NCBI GenBank assembly: GCA_017465845.1
Contig: JAFTVH010000130.1
Coordinates: 1 to 50,356, forward strand
DNA: 50,356 bases
Direction: 5' to 3'
Source: Lachnospiraceae bacterium
Lineage (GTDB): Bacteria > Bacillota > Clostridia > Lachnospirales > Lachnospiraceae
Shown here in pieces: positions 24,653-32,782 of the stretch (the stretch's first letter is position 1; each line of letters opens with the position of its first letter). Below the pieces are notes generated by a model, which worked only from the letters and a program-made list of their open reading frames with translations, did not search any database and was not told the DNA's origin. A program made the translations under genes and the position numbers.

Positions 24653-25369
24653 ATGAGTGATGAATTGAAAGTACCGGCTCATGTAGCCATCATTCTGGAC
24701 GGAAACGGTCGCTGGGCGAAAGCCAAAGGCATGCCGCGCAATTATGGACATGTGCAGGGAGCCAAGACTGTGGAAACCATCTGCGAAGAAGCATATCGTA
24801 TGGGGATAAAATATCTTACGGTGTATGCTTTTTCTACAGAGAACTGGAACAGACCACAGGACGAAGTGGACGCGCTGATGAAGCTGCTTCGTAACTATAT
24901 GAAAACTTGTTTAAAGACCGCAGAAAAGAACAGGATGTGCGTGCGTGTGTTGGGGGAGAAATCCCGTCTGGACGAAGATATTCGTACCAGAATAGCAGAA
25001 CTGGAAGCGGCGACCAAAGATAATGATGGTCTTCACTTCCAGATTGCCATCAACTATGGCGGCAGAGATGAATTGGTCAGAGCCATGCGAAAGATTACCA
25101 CAGAGATTCAGGAAGGAAAACTGTCAGGAGCTGAAATTGATGAAGCCTGCATCAGTGATCATCTGGATACTGCCGGTATTCCGGAGCCGGATCTTCTGAT
25201 CCGTACCTGCAACGAGCAGAGGATTTCTAATTTCCTGCTGTGGCAGCTGGCTTATACAGAATTTTATTTTACTCCTGTGGCGTGGCCTGATTTTACAAAA
25301 GAAGAATTGGTCAAGGCGGTAGAGGCATATAATCATAGAGACAGAAGATACGGTCTGATCAAAGAGTAA
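24653..25369 (+). CDS. uppS: Isoprenyl transferase (undecaprenyl diphosphate synthase)
   Basis: A 238-residue cis-prenyltransferase making the C55 lipid carrier for peptidoglycan and other cell-wall polymers. The catalytic Asp is D16 in the family motif AIILDGNGRWA, followed by the GHVQGAKTVETI segment, YAFSTENWNRP, FQIAINYGGRDELVRA, and the C-terminal PEPDLLIRTCNEQRISNFLLWQLAYTEF region split over the allowed length. AAAGGAAAG lies 5-8 nt before ATG 24653, so I prefer it over the 31-residue longer opening. Many homologs read RTSGE where this has RTCNE, a conservative loop difference. Confidence 0.96.
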   Translation: MSDELKVPAHVAIILDGNGRWAKAKGMPRNYGHVQGAKTVETICEEAYRMGIKYLTVYAFSTENWNRPQDEVDALMKLLRNYMKTCLKTAEKNRMCVRVLGEKSRLDEDIRTRIAELEAATKDNDGLHFQIAINYGGRDELVRAMRKITTEIQEGKLSGAEIDEACISDHLDTAGIPEPDLLIRTCNEQRISNFLLWQLAYTEFYFTPVAWPDFTKEELVKAVEAYNHRDRRYGLIKE

Positions 25370-25418
25370 GTATGGGAATGGTTCCTTAGGAGGACGCAGG
25401 ATAAAGGAGGATGTACGC

Positions 25419-26243
25419 ATGTTTGTAACCAGATTGATAAGCGGTATTGTACTGATTATCATCGCATTGCTGGCTTTGGGACTGGGTGGACCGGTATTGG
25501 CAGCGGCACTTTTGGCAATTTCTCTGATTGCATACAGGGAACTTACCAGGGTACTACAGGTGGCTGACAAAGAGAAAGGCCTGAATGTTATGGAGGGAAT
25601 AGGAATGGCAGGAGTGGTAATCTATTATGCTGCCGTTTATTTTTCAGGCGCGGAAGTGCTGCAGATGATGAGCATCGTAGGAGTCTTTATGGCGCTGATG
25701 TTTGTTTATGTGGCGGTATTTCCCAAGTTTAAAGCAGAACAGTGTATCGGGGCGTTCTTTTCATTTATGTATGCACCGGTGATGCTTTCGTTTGTATACC
25801 TGACAAGAATGTGTCCTCAGGGTATCTACATGGTGTGGATGATCCTCATCAGTTCCTGGGGCTGCGATACTTGTGCCTATGTGGTGGGAAAATTAATTGG
25901 CAAAAAGAAGATTTTCCCTGTCTTAAGTCCCAAGAAATCTCTGGAGGGATGCATTGGAGGTGTGCTGGGAGCTGCTCTCATTGGCGGCTTGTACGGGCAC
26001 CTCTTTGTGGAAGCAGCTTTCCCGAATCAGACGGTGAAGTGGATCATTGCCTTTATCTGTGCAGTGGGCGCGGTTATGAGCCAGATGGGAGATCTGGCTG
26101 CATCGGCTATCAAGCGTAATCATAATATCAAGGATTATGGCAAGCTGATTCCCGGTCATGGCGGTATTATGGACCGTTTTGACAGTATGATCGTAACGGC
26201 ACCTATGATTTATTTCCTGACGATTCTGATGATACAGTTTTAA
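25419..26243 (+). CDS. cdsA: Phosphatidate cytidylyltransferase
   Basis: A 274-residue membrane enzyme making CDP-diacylglycerol, the precursor of acidic phospholipids. It has about eight hydrophobic segments. The family signature is clear at the C-terminus: GDLAASAIKRNHNIKDYGKL and then PGHGGIMDRFDS, with the earlier SPKKSLEGCIGG and SWGCDTCAYVVGKLIGKKK metal-binding region. AAAGGAGGATGT precedes the ATG. It is the middle gene of the uppS-cdsA-dxr-rseP run, with 49 nt to uppS and 13 nt to dxr. Confidence 0.96.
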   Translation: MFVTRLISGIVLIIIALLALGLGGPVLAAALLAISLIAYRELTRVLQVADKEKGLNVMEGIGMAGVVIYYAAVYFSGAEVLQMMSIVGVFMALMFVYVAVFPKFKAEQCIGAFFSFMYAPVMLSFVYLTRMCPQGIYMVWMILISSWGCDTCAYVVGKLIGKKKIFPVLSPKKSLEGCIGGVLGAALIGGLYGHLFVEAAFPNQTVKWIIAFICAVGAVMSQMGDLAASAIKRNHNIKDYGKLIPGHGGIMDRFDSMIVTAPMIYFLTILMIQF

Positions 26244-26256
26244 CGGAGGCTGACTT

Positions 26257-27405
26257 ATGAAAAATATAGCAGTACTTGGTTCCACCGGTTCCATCGGTAC
26301 CCAGACGTTGGAAATTGTCCGGGCCAATCCGGACCTTCAGGTAGTGGCTCTGGCAGCCGGAACCAGTGTGGATAAAATAGAAGAGCAGGTCAGAGAGTTC
26401 CATCCTCTGATCGTAGGAATGTGGAGCGAAGAGGCGGCAAAGGAACTGAAAGCAAGGATTGCAGACTTGCCTGTAAAAGTAGTGGCAGGTATGGATGGTT
26501 TGCTGGAAATCGCAGTGATGCCTCAGTCAGAGGTATTGGTTACAGCTATTGTGGGAATGATTGGTATCAGACCCACCATTGCAGCCATTGAAGCAGGTAA
26601 AGCAATCGCGCTGGCCAATAAAGAGACGTTGGTAACAGCCGGTCACATTATCATGCCCCTGGCAAAGAAGTGCAACGTACCGATTTTACCTGTGGACAGT
26701 GAACACAGTGCCATTTTCCAGTCACTGAACGGGGAGCCGAAAGAAAGAATTGCCAAGATTCTTCTGACTGCTTCCGGCGGTCCTTTCCGGGGAAAGACGA
26801 GGGAACAGCTTCAGAATATCAGGGTGGAAGACGCCTTAAAGCATCCTAACTGGGCCATGGGAAGAAAGATTACCATCGATTCCTCTACCCTGGTCAACAA
26901 GGGCCTGGAGGTCATGGAGGCAAAATGGCTGTTCGGCGTAGATCTGGATCAGATTCAGGTAGTGGTACATCCCCAGAGCATTATCCATTCCATGGTGGAA
27001 TACGTGGACGGTGCTATTATTGCCCAGCTTGGTACGCCGGATATGAAGCTGCCTATTCAGTACGCATTGTTCTATCCGGACAGACGTCCCATGGAAGGTA
27101 AGAGAGTAGATTTCTTTGAATTAGGGCAGATTACTTTTGAAAAGCCGGATATCGAGACCTTTACCGGCTTAAAGCTGGCATATCGCGCCATGCGGACCGG
27201 CGGCAGCCTGCCTACGGTATATAATGCAGCAAATGAAAAGGCGGTAAGCCTGTTCCTTGACAGGAAAATCGGATACCTGCAGATCCCTGAACTGATTGAA
27301 GCTTCCATGGATCAGCACAAGGTAATCCCGGAGCCTACCGTGGAACAAATCCTGGAGGCAGAGCGCCAGGTATATGAATTTATTGATAAAGAGGTGCAAC
27401 AGTGA
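26257..27405 (+). CDS. dxr: 1-deoxy-D-xylulose-5-phosphate reductoisomerase
   Basis: A 382-residue enzyme of the MEP isoprenoid pathway, converting DXP to MEP with NADPH. The N-terminal nucleotide-binding motif is VLGSTGSIGTQTLEIV (residues 6-21). Metal and substrate residues are in PVDSEHSAIFQ and GPFRGKT, followed by ALKHPNWAMGRKITIDSST and LVNKGLEVMEA. Length is normal. The stop overlaps the rseP GTG start, so the two are coupled. Feeding isoprenoid precursor synthesis beside uppS is a common bacterial arrangement. Confidence 0.97.
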   Translation: MKNIAVLGSTGSIGTQTLEIVRANPDLQVVALAAGTSVDKIEEQVREFHPLIVGMWSEEAAKELKARIADLPVKVVAGMDGLLEIAVMPQSEVLVTAIVGMIGIRPTIAAIEAGKAIALANKETLVTAGHIIMPLAKKCNVPILPVDSEHSAIFQSLNGEPKERIAKILLTASGGPFRGKTREQLQNIRVEDALKHPNWAMGRKITIDSSTLVNKGLEVMEAKWLFGVDLDQIQVVVHPQSIIHSMVEYVDGAIIAQLGTPDMKLPIQYALFYPDRRPMEGKRVDFFELGQITFEKPDIETFTGLKLAYRAMRTGGSLPTVYNAANEKAVSLFLDRKIGYLQIPELIEASMDQHKVIPEPTVEQILEAERQVYEFIDKEVQQ

Positions 27406-28466
27406 CAATTATTTTATTCGTTCTGATCTTTGGGGTGGTGGTGATCTCACATGAATTCGGACATTTTCTGCTGGCTAAGGCCAATGGAATTCATGTGGTT
27501 GAATTTTCCGTAGGTATGGGGCCTACCATAGCGTCTTTCAAGAAAGGGGATACGATTTATTCCCTGAAGCTTCTGCCAATTGGCGGAGCCTGTATGTTTG
27601 AGGGGGAGGACGGGCTGAAGACAGAGAATAACGAGTCCGGTGAAGGCTCGTTCCTGGAGGCAAATGTCTGGTCCAGGATATCCTGTGTATTGGCAGGACC
27701 TATCTTCAATTTCCTGCTGGCATTCATCGTGGCACTGATTATGGTCAACATGGTTATTACGGATGAGGACACAGCTTTTCGCGATGTGGTGATTACGGAT
27801 GTATTAGAAGCAAGTCCGGCAGAGGCTGCCGGTTTGGCTTCCGGTGACAGAATCATTTCTATCGACGGAGATAAGACCTATCTCTACGAGGATATTTATC
27901 TGTTTACCCTGACTGCAGACGGAGATGCGGTTACTGTGGTCTATGAAAGAGGGGGCGAAAAGTATGAGACAACGCTGACGCCTTCCTACGATGCGCAGTC
28001 CGGCAGATTCCTCATGGGTGTCACCTTTGGGGAGCCGGCAGAAATTACATTTAAGGACTCTGTGAAATATGCTTTTTACGAGATGCGGTATTCGTCCAGA
28101 TCAGTGATCAAGAGTCTGGGAATGCTTATACGCGGTAAAGTAGACAGAGAGGATGTGGCAGGCCCGGTAGGAATCGCGGCGGCAGTGGGAGAGACCTACG
28201 AAAGCGCTAAGGAATACGGCTGGGATACGGTGATACAGCAGATGCTGAACTTTACACTGCTTCTGTCTGTGAACCTGGGTATCCTGAATCTGCTTCCGTT
28301 GCCTGCACTGGATGGCGGAAGGCTGGTATTTTTGCTGTTGGAACTGCTCCGGGGCAAACCGGTACCGGCGGATAAAGAAGGCATGGTACACTTTATCGGG
28401 TTGGTGTTCTTTATGATACTGATGGTATTTGTGCTGTTTAATGATATAGTGAATATTTTTGGGTAA
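27402..28466 (+). CDS. rseP: RseP-type site-2 intramembrane metalloprotease
   Basis: A 354-residue zinc protease that cuts membrane proteins within the bilayer (RseP/RasP/YluC). Zinc ligands are in ISHEFGHFLL (H17, E18, H21) inside the first membrane span, and the third ligand is in LLPLPALDGGRLVF near the C-terminus. A single PDZ domain lies around residues 125-190 (ASPAEAAGLASGDRIISIDG). The GTG start at 27402 overlaps the dxr TGA (GTGA). In relatives, ispG and polC usually follow; here a hairpin and the PP2C-like/kinase pair follow instead. Its substrates cannot be read from this window. Confidence 0.95.
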   Translation: MTIILFVLIFGVVVISHEFGHFLLAKANGIHVVEFSVGMGPTIASFKKGDTIYSLKLLPIGGACMFEGEDGLKTENNESGEGSFLEANVWSRISCVLAGPIFNFLLAFIVALIMVNMVITDEDTAFRDVVITDVLEASPAEAAGLASGDRIISIDGDKTYLYEDIYLFTLTADGDAVTVVYERGGEKYETTLTPSYDAQSGRFLMGVTFGEPAEITFKDSVKYAFYEMRYSSRSVIKSLGMLIRGKVDREDVAGPVGIAAAVGETYESAKEYGWDTVIQQMLNFTLLLSVNLGILNLLPLPALDGGRLVFLLLELLRGKPVPADKEGMVHFIGLVFFMILMVFVLFNDIVNIFG

Positions 28467-28499
28467 CTGAATTGGATTTACCCGGAAGAAAAATCTTGT

Positions 28500-28563
28500 C
28501 CGGTGGCTTTGCTTGCAAGGGGAAAGACACCGGGGCAAGGATTCAACGGTCACAGTTGAATCC
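28500..28563 (+). terminator. Two hairpins after rseP (likely terminator region)
   Basis: CCGGTG (28500-28505) pairs with CACCGG (28528-28533). GGATTCAAC (28539-28547) then pairs with GTTGAATCC (28555-28563), followed by TGTTCTTAT, a broken T-run. The 213-nt gap to the next gene supports an operon end here. Confidence 0.55.
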
Positions 28564-28679
28564 TGTTCTTATGGAATCTGCGGAATATCTTCCGAATTAT
28601 TCCCTGAAATGAGAATTAATTTCATATTGTAAGATAAGTTGGTGTAGATGAGTTATACTCAAAGCGAAAGGATGAATGC

Positions 28680-29378
28680 ATGAAATACATCACAGGTTAT
28701 GTAAGGCTGTCTGATGGCATCTCCCGGGACAGCATCCTGCTGCAGCAGATACGTTATGGCAGATGTAATGTAGTATTGGCCTGTGTCTGCGACGGAGGCG
28801 CGATAGGAGCCAATATGACAAAGCAGATGAAGCTGTGGCTGGCCGAACGGGGACCGGAGCTTTTTGAAAAGAAATCAGACTATAATAAAATAAGAAAAAA
28901 ACTGGAACGTAAGCTGGCTGAATGGCAGGCAGATGTGGAGACATGGATGGCCGCAGAAAAGCAAGCTGTCGCCCAAAACAGGCAGAAACCAGGAAAGCCG
29001 CAGACAGTGGAAAAATCACAGGTGAATCTGTCAGGGATTCTGATCGCAGATCAGGACTGTTGGTTGCTGCAGGGCGGTGAAAGCTGTATCTATCTGCTGA
29101 ACAGAAAATTTCAACGAACACACAGAAGTCTGCTCAGTGAGGCGTGTTATTCGGACTGGCAAGTGACAGAAGGACGTATCCAGAAGAATGTGGGTATTTT
29201 GCTTGGCAGGAAAGAATTTTTGCAGGGGATATCTAAAGAAACCATGATGCAGTGCCTGGCAGCTCAGGATATCACAAGAGAGGGGCAGATAGACAGGCGG
29301 CTTGCGGAGTTGGCAGAGGAAAGCCGCAGACAGGGGTATGAAAGCGAGTGCAGCGGTGTGTATATAAAGAGTGTATGA
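28680..29378 (+). CDS. Degenerate PP2C-like protein (putative pseudophosphatase)
   Basis: A 232-residue soluble protein with the outline of a PP2C/PPM phosphatase but altered catalytic positions. ACVCDGGAIGANMTKQ (35-49) resembles the VxDGMGG metal motif and keeps D38. In the later motif, GDSRxYL appears as GESCIYLL (133-140), with Asp replaced by Glu. The usual LxSDG segment is LLGRKEF (174-180), with the Asp gone. The final GxxDNxS motif is YESECSGVYI (220-229), with DN lost. A charged stretch (65-115) looks helical. It is coupled to the kinase by an ATGA overlap. I infer a non-catalytic sensor or regulatory partner of the kinase; the fold itself rests on weak similarity. Confidence 0.6.
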   Translation: MKYITGYVRLSDGISRDSILLQQIRYGRCNVVLACVCDGGAIGANMTKQMKLWLAERGPELFEKKSDYNKIRKKLERKLAEWQADVETWMAAEKQAVAQNRQKPGKPQTVEKSQVNLSGILIADQDCWLLQGGESCIYLLNRKFQRTHRSLLSEACYSDWQVTEGRIQKNVGILLGRKEFLQGISKETMMQCLAAQDITREGQIDRRLAELAEESRRQGYESECSGVYIKSV

Positions 29379-30286
29379 TGTGGGGAAGAATGGAAATGAA
29401 AGAGAAACAATTATTGCAGGTGATGTTATCTGCCAGAGGCTATGAACTGTGTGACAAGGCAGGAGAAGGTGCAACATCGCAGGTGTACAAAATCTATGAG
29501 CAGGCAAGCGGACAATACTTTGCCTGTAAAGTCAGCGAGAAGACAGAGTGGCTGTCGCCGGAATCTGAACTTCTGAAAAGCCTGAGGCATCCGCTTTTTC
29601 CGGAATGGAAGGATTACTGGGAGGAAGCAGGGTCGGGCTTTCTGGTCATGGAATTCATCAGTGGAAGCAGTCTGGAAAAGTGCCTTGATAAAATCGGAAA
29701 ATTTACGCGGAAAGAGGCGCTTCGGGTGGCGCTTGCCCTGGCGGATGGGCTAGGGTATCTGCACGAACGGAAGACTGCAGTGGTTTATCGCGACCTGAAA
29801 CCGGAAAATGTCATCCTGCAGCCGGACGGCAAAGTCAGATTGACTGATCTGGGAGCAGCAGCGGTGCCCTGTGGATGGAAAGCCGGTACCCTGGGATATG
29901 CGGCACCGGAAATGAAGCTTTCGGGAGAAAATACAGAAGAGCGAGGTAAACCGGTACCTGCAAGTGATATTTATTCCTTGGGTGTCGTCATGCATCAAAT
30001 GCTGACCGGGTGTCCTCCCTGTAAAGAGGGTCAGGAACTGTTTCCGATCAGAAAGTATGATCAGAGAATATCACCGGGAGTAGAGGATATCATATGGCGA
30101 TGTACCAGACCATGTCCGGAAGAGAGAATACAGGGAATGAGGGAACTGATGCGGGAACTGGGGGCGTATTATAATAGAAGTAAGCTGCAGATGGCGAGGA
30201 AGGAATGGAAGGCGATGGGTAAGAGGAAACAGAGAATTGTGTATGAGAAGAATGTTTGGGAGAGTGATTATGGGAATGATCTGTAG
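29375..30286 (+). CDS. Soluble Ser/Thr protein kinase (Hanks type)
   Basis: About 303 residues from ATG 29375 (which overlaps the preceding TGA); ATG 29390, with GGGGAAG upstream, is an equally good start and would make 298. Kinase motifs by residue from 29375: glycine loop GEGATSQV (30-37), Lys52 in ACKV, Glu65, catalytic loop YRDLKPEN (D140, N145), and DLG instead of DFG (D158). After these comes the activation segment with GTLGYAAPEM. All catalytic residues are present, so it should be active. It has no membrane span and no PASTA repeats, unlike PrkC/Stk1. Only the kinase domain and about 30 basic C-terminal residues (KMARKEW...GKRKQR) follow. Confidence 0.88.
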   Translation: MMWGRMEMKEKQLLQVMLSARGYELCDKAGEGATSQVYKIYEQASGQYFACKVSEKTEWLSPESELLKSLRHPLFPEWKDYWEEAGSGFLVMEFISGSSLEKCLDKIGKFTRKEALRVALALADGLGYLHERKTAVVYRDLKPENVILQPDGKVRLTDLGAAAVPCGWKAGTLGYAAPEMKLSGENTEERGKPVPASDIYSLGVVMHQMLTGCPPCKEGQELFPIRKYDQRISPGVEDIIWRCTRPCPEERIQGMRELMRELGAYYNRSKLQMARKEWKAMGKRKQRIVYEKNVWESDYGNDL

Positions 30287-30288
30287 AT

Positions 30289-30408
30289 ATGAGAATTCTG
30301 GTGGACGGCATATGTCTATCCATGCGTGTCAAGGGAATGGATGTGCTTGATGTGGACCTGCAAAAGAATATTGCTGCTTTGAATAAGTTTATATACGGTA
30401 AGGAGTAG
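30289..30408 (+). CDS. Doubtful 39-codon ORF
   Basis: An open frame from ATG 30289, starting MRILVDGICLSMRVKG and ending LQKNIAALNKFIYGKE. It begins 3 nt after the kinase stop but has only a poor ribosome site (GGGAATGA, ~10 nt upstream). The composition looks protein-like, so it may be the tail of a lost gene. No family recognised. Confidence 0.2.
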   Translation: MRILVDGICLSMRVKGMDVLDVDLQKNIAALNKFIYGKE

Positions 30409-30425
30409 ATTTATTAGTCTCTTTA

Positions 30426-30434
30426 TGGTATAAT
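30426..30434 (+). promoter_or_regulatory. Extended -10 promoter for the flippase gene
   Basis: TGGTATAAT (30426-30434) is a perfect -10 with TG extension, 126 nt before the flippase ATG. No good -35 is visible. Confidence 0.5.
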
Positions 30435-30559
30435 TCTTAAGAATGATTAATTTCAAATCAGTACTGAAACAAAAGAGAAGGCTTTCAAGGTACGAGAAGG
30501 GATATTATTGAGATGGGGTTAAGAGAGTTTGAGGTTAGAAAAGCTTCCGGGGTGGCTCT

Positions 30560-32107
30560 ATGAAGCTGGAGCGATCAAGGAATGCAATCAGGAATGTGTC
30601 TTTTGGCTTGGTAGCGAAGTTTGTAGCAATTTTGTTTCCGTTTTTAAGCCGTACAGTGTTCATTCATACACTTGGGGAAGCGTATCTGGGGCTGAACAGC
30701 CTGTTTTCTTCAGTTCTGACCGTGCTGAATCTGGCGGAACTGGGGTTTGGAAGTGCTATTGTATTCTGCATGTATCAACCCGTTGCGGAAGATGATCATG
30801 AGACGATCAATGCACTGCTTCATTATTACAGAAGGATCTATCGATATATTGGGCTTGCGATACTGGGTATGGGGCTGATTCTGGTGCCGTTTTTGCCATA
30901 TCTTGTGAATGGATCCTGTCCGGCGGATATCAATCTGACAGTGGTGTATCTGGTTTTTCTGGGCAATACGGTGATGAGTTATATCCTGTTCGGATATCGC
31001 CGAGCGCTGATTACCGCTTTTCAGCGGGAGGATCTGATAAGCAAAGTGGATTTCTTTATTTCCGGCATCATATGTGGTCTTCAGATTACGATTATGCTGA
31101 CGGTGAAGAATTATTATGTTTATTTGCTGGTGCTGCCGCTTTCTACGATTATTAATAATATCAGGACGCTTATTATCTCCAGATGGAAGTTTCCCCAATA
31201 TTCGCCTCGAGGTGTGCTTCCCGAGAACAGGAAGGAGATTATTAAGGAAAAGGTCAGCGGTTTGATGATCTGTAAGGTCAGCGCAGCTTCCCGCAATTCA
31301 TTGGACAGTATCTTTATTGCCATGTTCATGGGTCTGGTGGCTACGGCAAAATATACCAATTATTGCTATGTCATGCATTCCATTGTGGCTGCGATGAAAG
31401 TTTTGACAGATGCGGTGACCGGAGGTGTGGGCAACAGTGTGGTTCTGGAAAGCCCGGAAAAGAATTATCGTGATATGAAACGCATGAATTTCCTGTATAT
31501 GTGGCTCACCGGATGGTGCACGATCTGTCTGCTGTGTATGTATCAGCCTTTCATGGAGATATGGGCGGGGAAAAAAGGAATGTTCCCTATGAGTGTAGTG
31601 TCCCTGATCTGCATTTATTTCTATTTTCTCAAAATGGGAGATGTCAGGAACATTTATGAGCAGGCGAAGGGGATCTGGTGGGAAAACAGATTTCGTGCAA
31701 TTGCTGAGACAGTTGGAAATCTGATCCTGAATTTCTGGCTGGGAAGATGGTTCGGAGTCCATGGGATTATAGCGGCAACTCTGATTGTACTCTTTTTTGT
31801 TGATTTTTGTTATGGATCCAGAAATATCTACAAACACTATTTTAAGGCAGAGAAGATATCAGAGTATTACGGCAGCCACATTTTCTATGGCCTGGCAACG
31901 GTGACAGCAGGAGTTGCAACTTACATTGTCTGTGAGATGCTGGAGGGCGGCATCACGGGGCTGATTGCAAGGATGGTGGTGTGCGTGGTAGTGCCGAATA
32001 TTTTGTACTGGCTGATATACAGAAGAACAGAAATTTATGAGGAAACGATGCCTTGGCTGTTTGGAAAAATTTTCCGCCTGGCAAAAGAGATGAGAGCTAA
32101 CCTTTGA
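30560..32107 (+). CDS. Polysaccharide flippase (Wzx/PST-like) without partner genes
   Basis: A 515-residue protein with about 12-14 membrane spans, of the MOP superfamily polysaccharide transporter group (Wzx/RfbX-like). The N-terminal pattern RNVSFGLVAKFVAILFPFLS then RTVFIHTLGEAYLGLNSLFS is typical, as is LAELGFGSAIVF. Such proteins flip lipid-linked oligosaccharides across the membrane. GGGGTGG lies about 6 nt before ATG 30560. There is no glycosyltransferase, polymerase or chain-length gene beside it. The apt promoter overlaps its stop codon. It may serve a remote polysaccharide locus, a teichoic-acid-like polymer, or be left over from one. Confidence 0.85.
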   Translation: MKLERSRNAIRNVSFGLVAKFVAILFPFLSRTVFIHTLGEAYLGLNSLFSSVLTVLNLAELGFGSAIVFCMYQPVAEDDHETINALLHYYRRIYRYIGLAILGMGLILVPFLPYLVNGSCPADINLTVVYLVFLGNTVMSYILFGYRRALITAFQREDLISKVDFFISGIICGLQITIMLTVKNYYVYLLVLPLSTIINNIRTLIISRWKFPQYSPRGVLPENRKEIIKEKVSGLMICKVSAASRNSLDSIFIAMFMGLVATAKYTNYCYVMHSIVAAMKVLTDAVTGGVGNSVVLESPEKNYRDMKRMNFLYMWLTGWCTICLLCMYQPFMEIWAGKKGMFPMSVVSLICIYFYFLKMGDVRNIYEQAKGIWWENRFRAIAETVGNLILNFWLGRWFGVHGIIAATLIVLFFVDFCYGSRNIYKHYFKAEKISEYYGSHIFYGLATVTAGVATYIVCEMLEGGITGLIARMVVCVVVPNILYWLIYRRTEIYEETMPWLFGKIFRLAKEMRANL

Positions 32108-32132
32108 CTTTAATGGTAAAAGAATATATAAT
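32104..32132 (+). promoter_or_regulatory. Promoter of apt-relA operon
   Basis: TTGACT (32104-32109), 17-bp spacer, TATAAT (32127-32132). The -35 contains the TGA stop of the flippase gene, so the promoter is embedded at that gene's end. Confidence 0.85.
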
Positions 32133-32218
32133 GTAGCATAGCGGAAGGAAATCAAGGTGCAGGTAATTTGATTTCTGACAAGATAAACGGTCTTAATTGC
32201 CGTAGAAAGAAGGATATT

Positions 32219-32743
32219 ATGAAAAGATTAGAAGAGTACGTAAGAAGTATTCCGGATTTTCCGGAGGAAGGAATTATTTTCCGTGATGTTACCAGCGTTC
32301 TGCAGGATGCAGACGGATTGCACCTTGCCATTGATACCATGCAGGAGAAAATCGCTGATTTGGAATATGATGTTGTAGCAGGTCCGGAGTCCAGAGGATT
32401 TATTTTTGGAACACCGATTGCATATAATAACAGGAAGCCTTTCGTATTGATTCGAAAGAAAGGCAAGCTGCCCTGTGAGACTGTGGAGATGACCTATGAG
32501 CTGGAATATGGTCAGGCTACCATCGAGATGCATAAGGACAGCATCAAGCCGGGACAGAAGGTTCTGATCGTGGATGATCTGATTGCTACCGGCGGTACGA
32601 CAGAAGCTATGATCAAGCTGGTAGAGGAGCTTGGCGGTGAAGTGGTAGGAGTTGTAGTTTTGATAGAGCTTGCAGGGCTGAAGGGGCGTGAGAAGATTAA
32701 GAATTATCGTTTGGAATCAGCTATCTGCTATGAAGGGAAATAA
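32219..32743 (+). CDS. apt: Adenine phosphoribosyltransferase
   Basis: A 174-residue purine salvage enzyme making AMP from adenine and PRPP. The PRPP loop is VLIVDDLIATGGTTEA, and the N-terminal SIPDFPEEGIIFRDVT and GPESRGFIFG motifs are as in the family. ATG 32219 (MKRLEEYVRSIPDFP) has AGAAGGA 5 nt upstream and gives family length; a TTG opening 17 codons earlier is unlikely. It leads the conserved apt-relA-MBL-hemZ group, with relA 39 nt away. Confidence 0.97.
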   Translation: MKRLEEYVRSIPDFPEEGIIFRDVTSVLQDADGLHLAIDTMQEKIADLEYDVVAGPESRGFIFGTPIAYNNRKPFVLIRKKGKLPCETVEMTYELEYGQATIEMHKDSIKPGQKVLIVDDLIATGGTTEAMIKLVEELGGEVVGVVVLIELAGLKGREKIKNYRLESAICYEGK

Positions 32744-32782
32744 GTGGTCAGGTGTATCCTGACCCGGAGATTGGTGCAGCTT

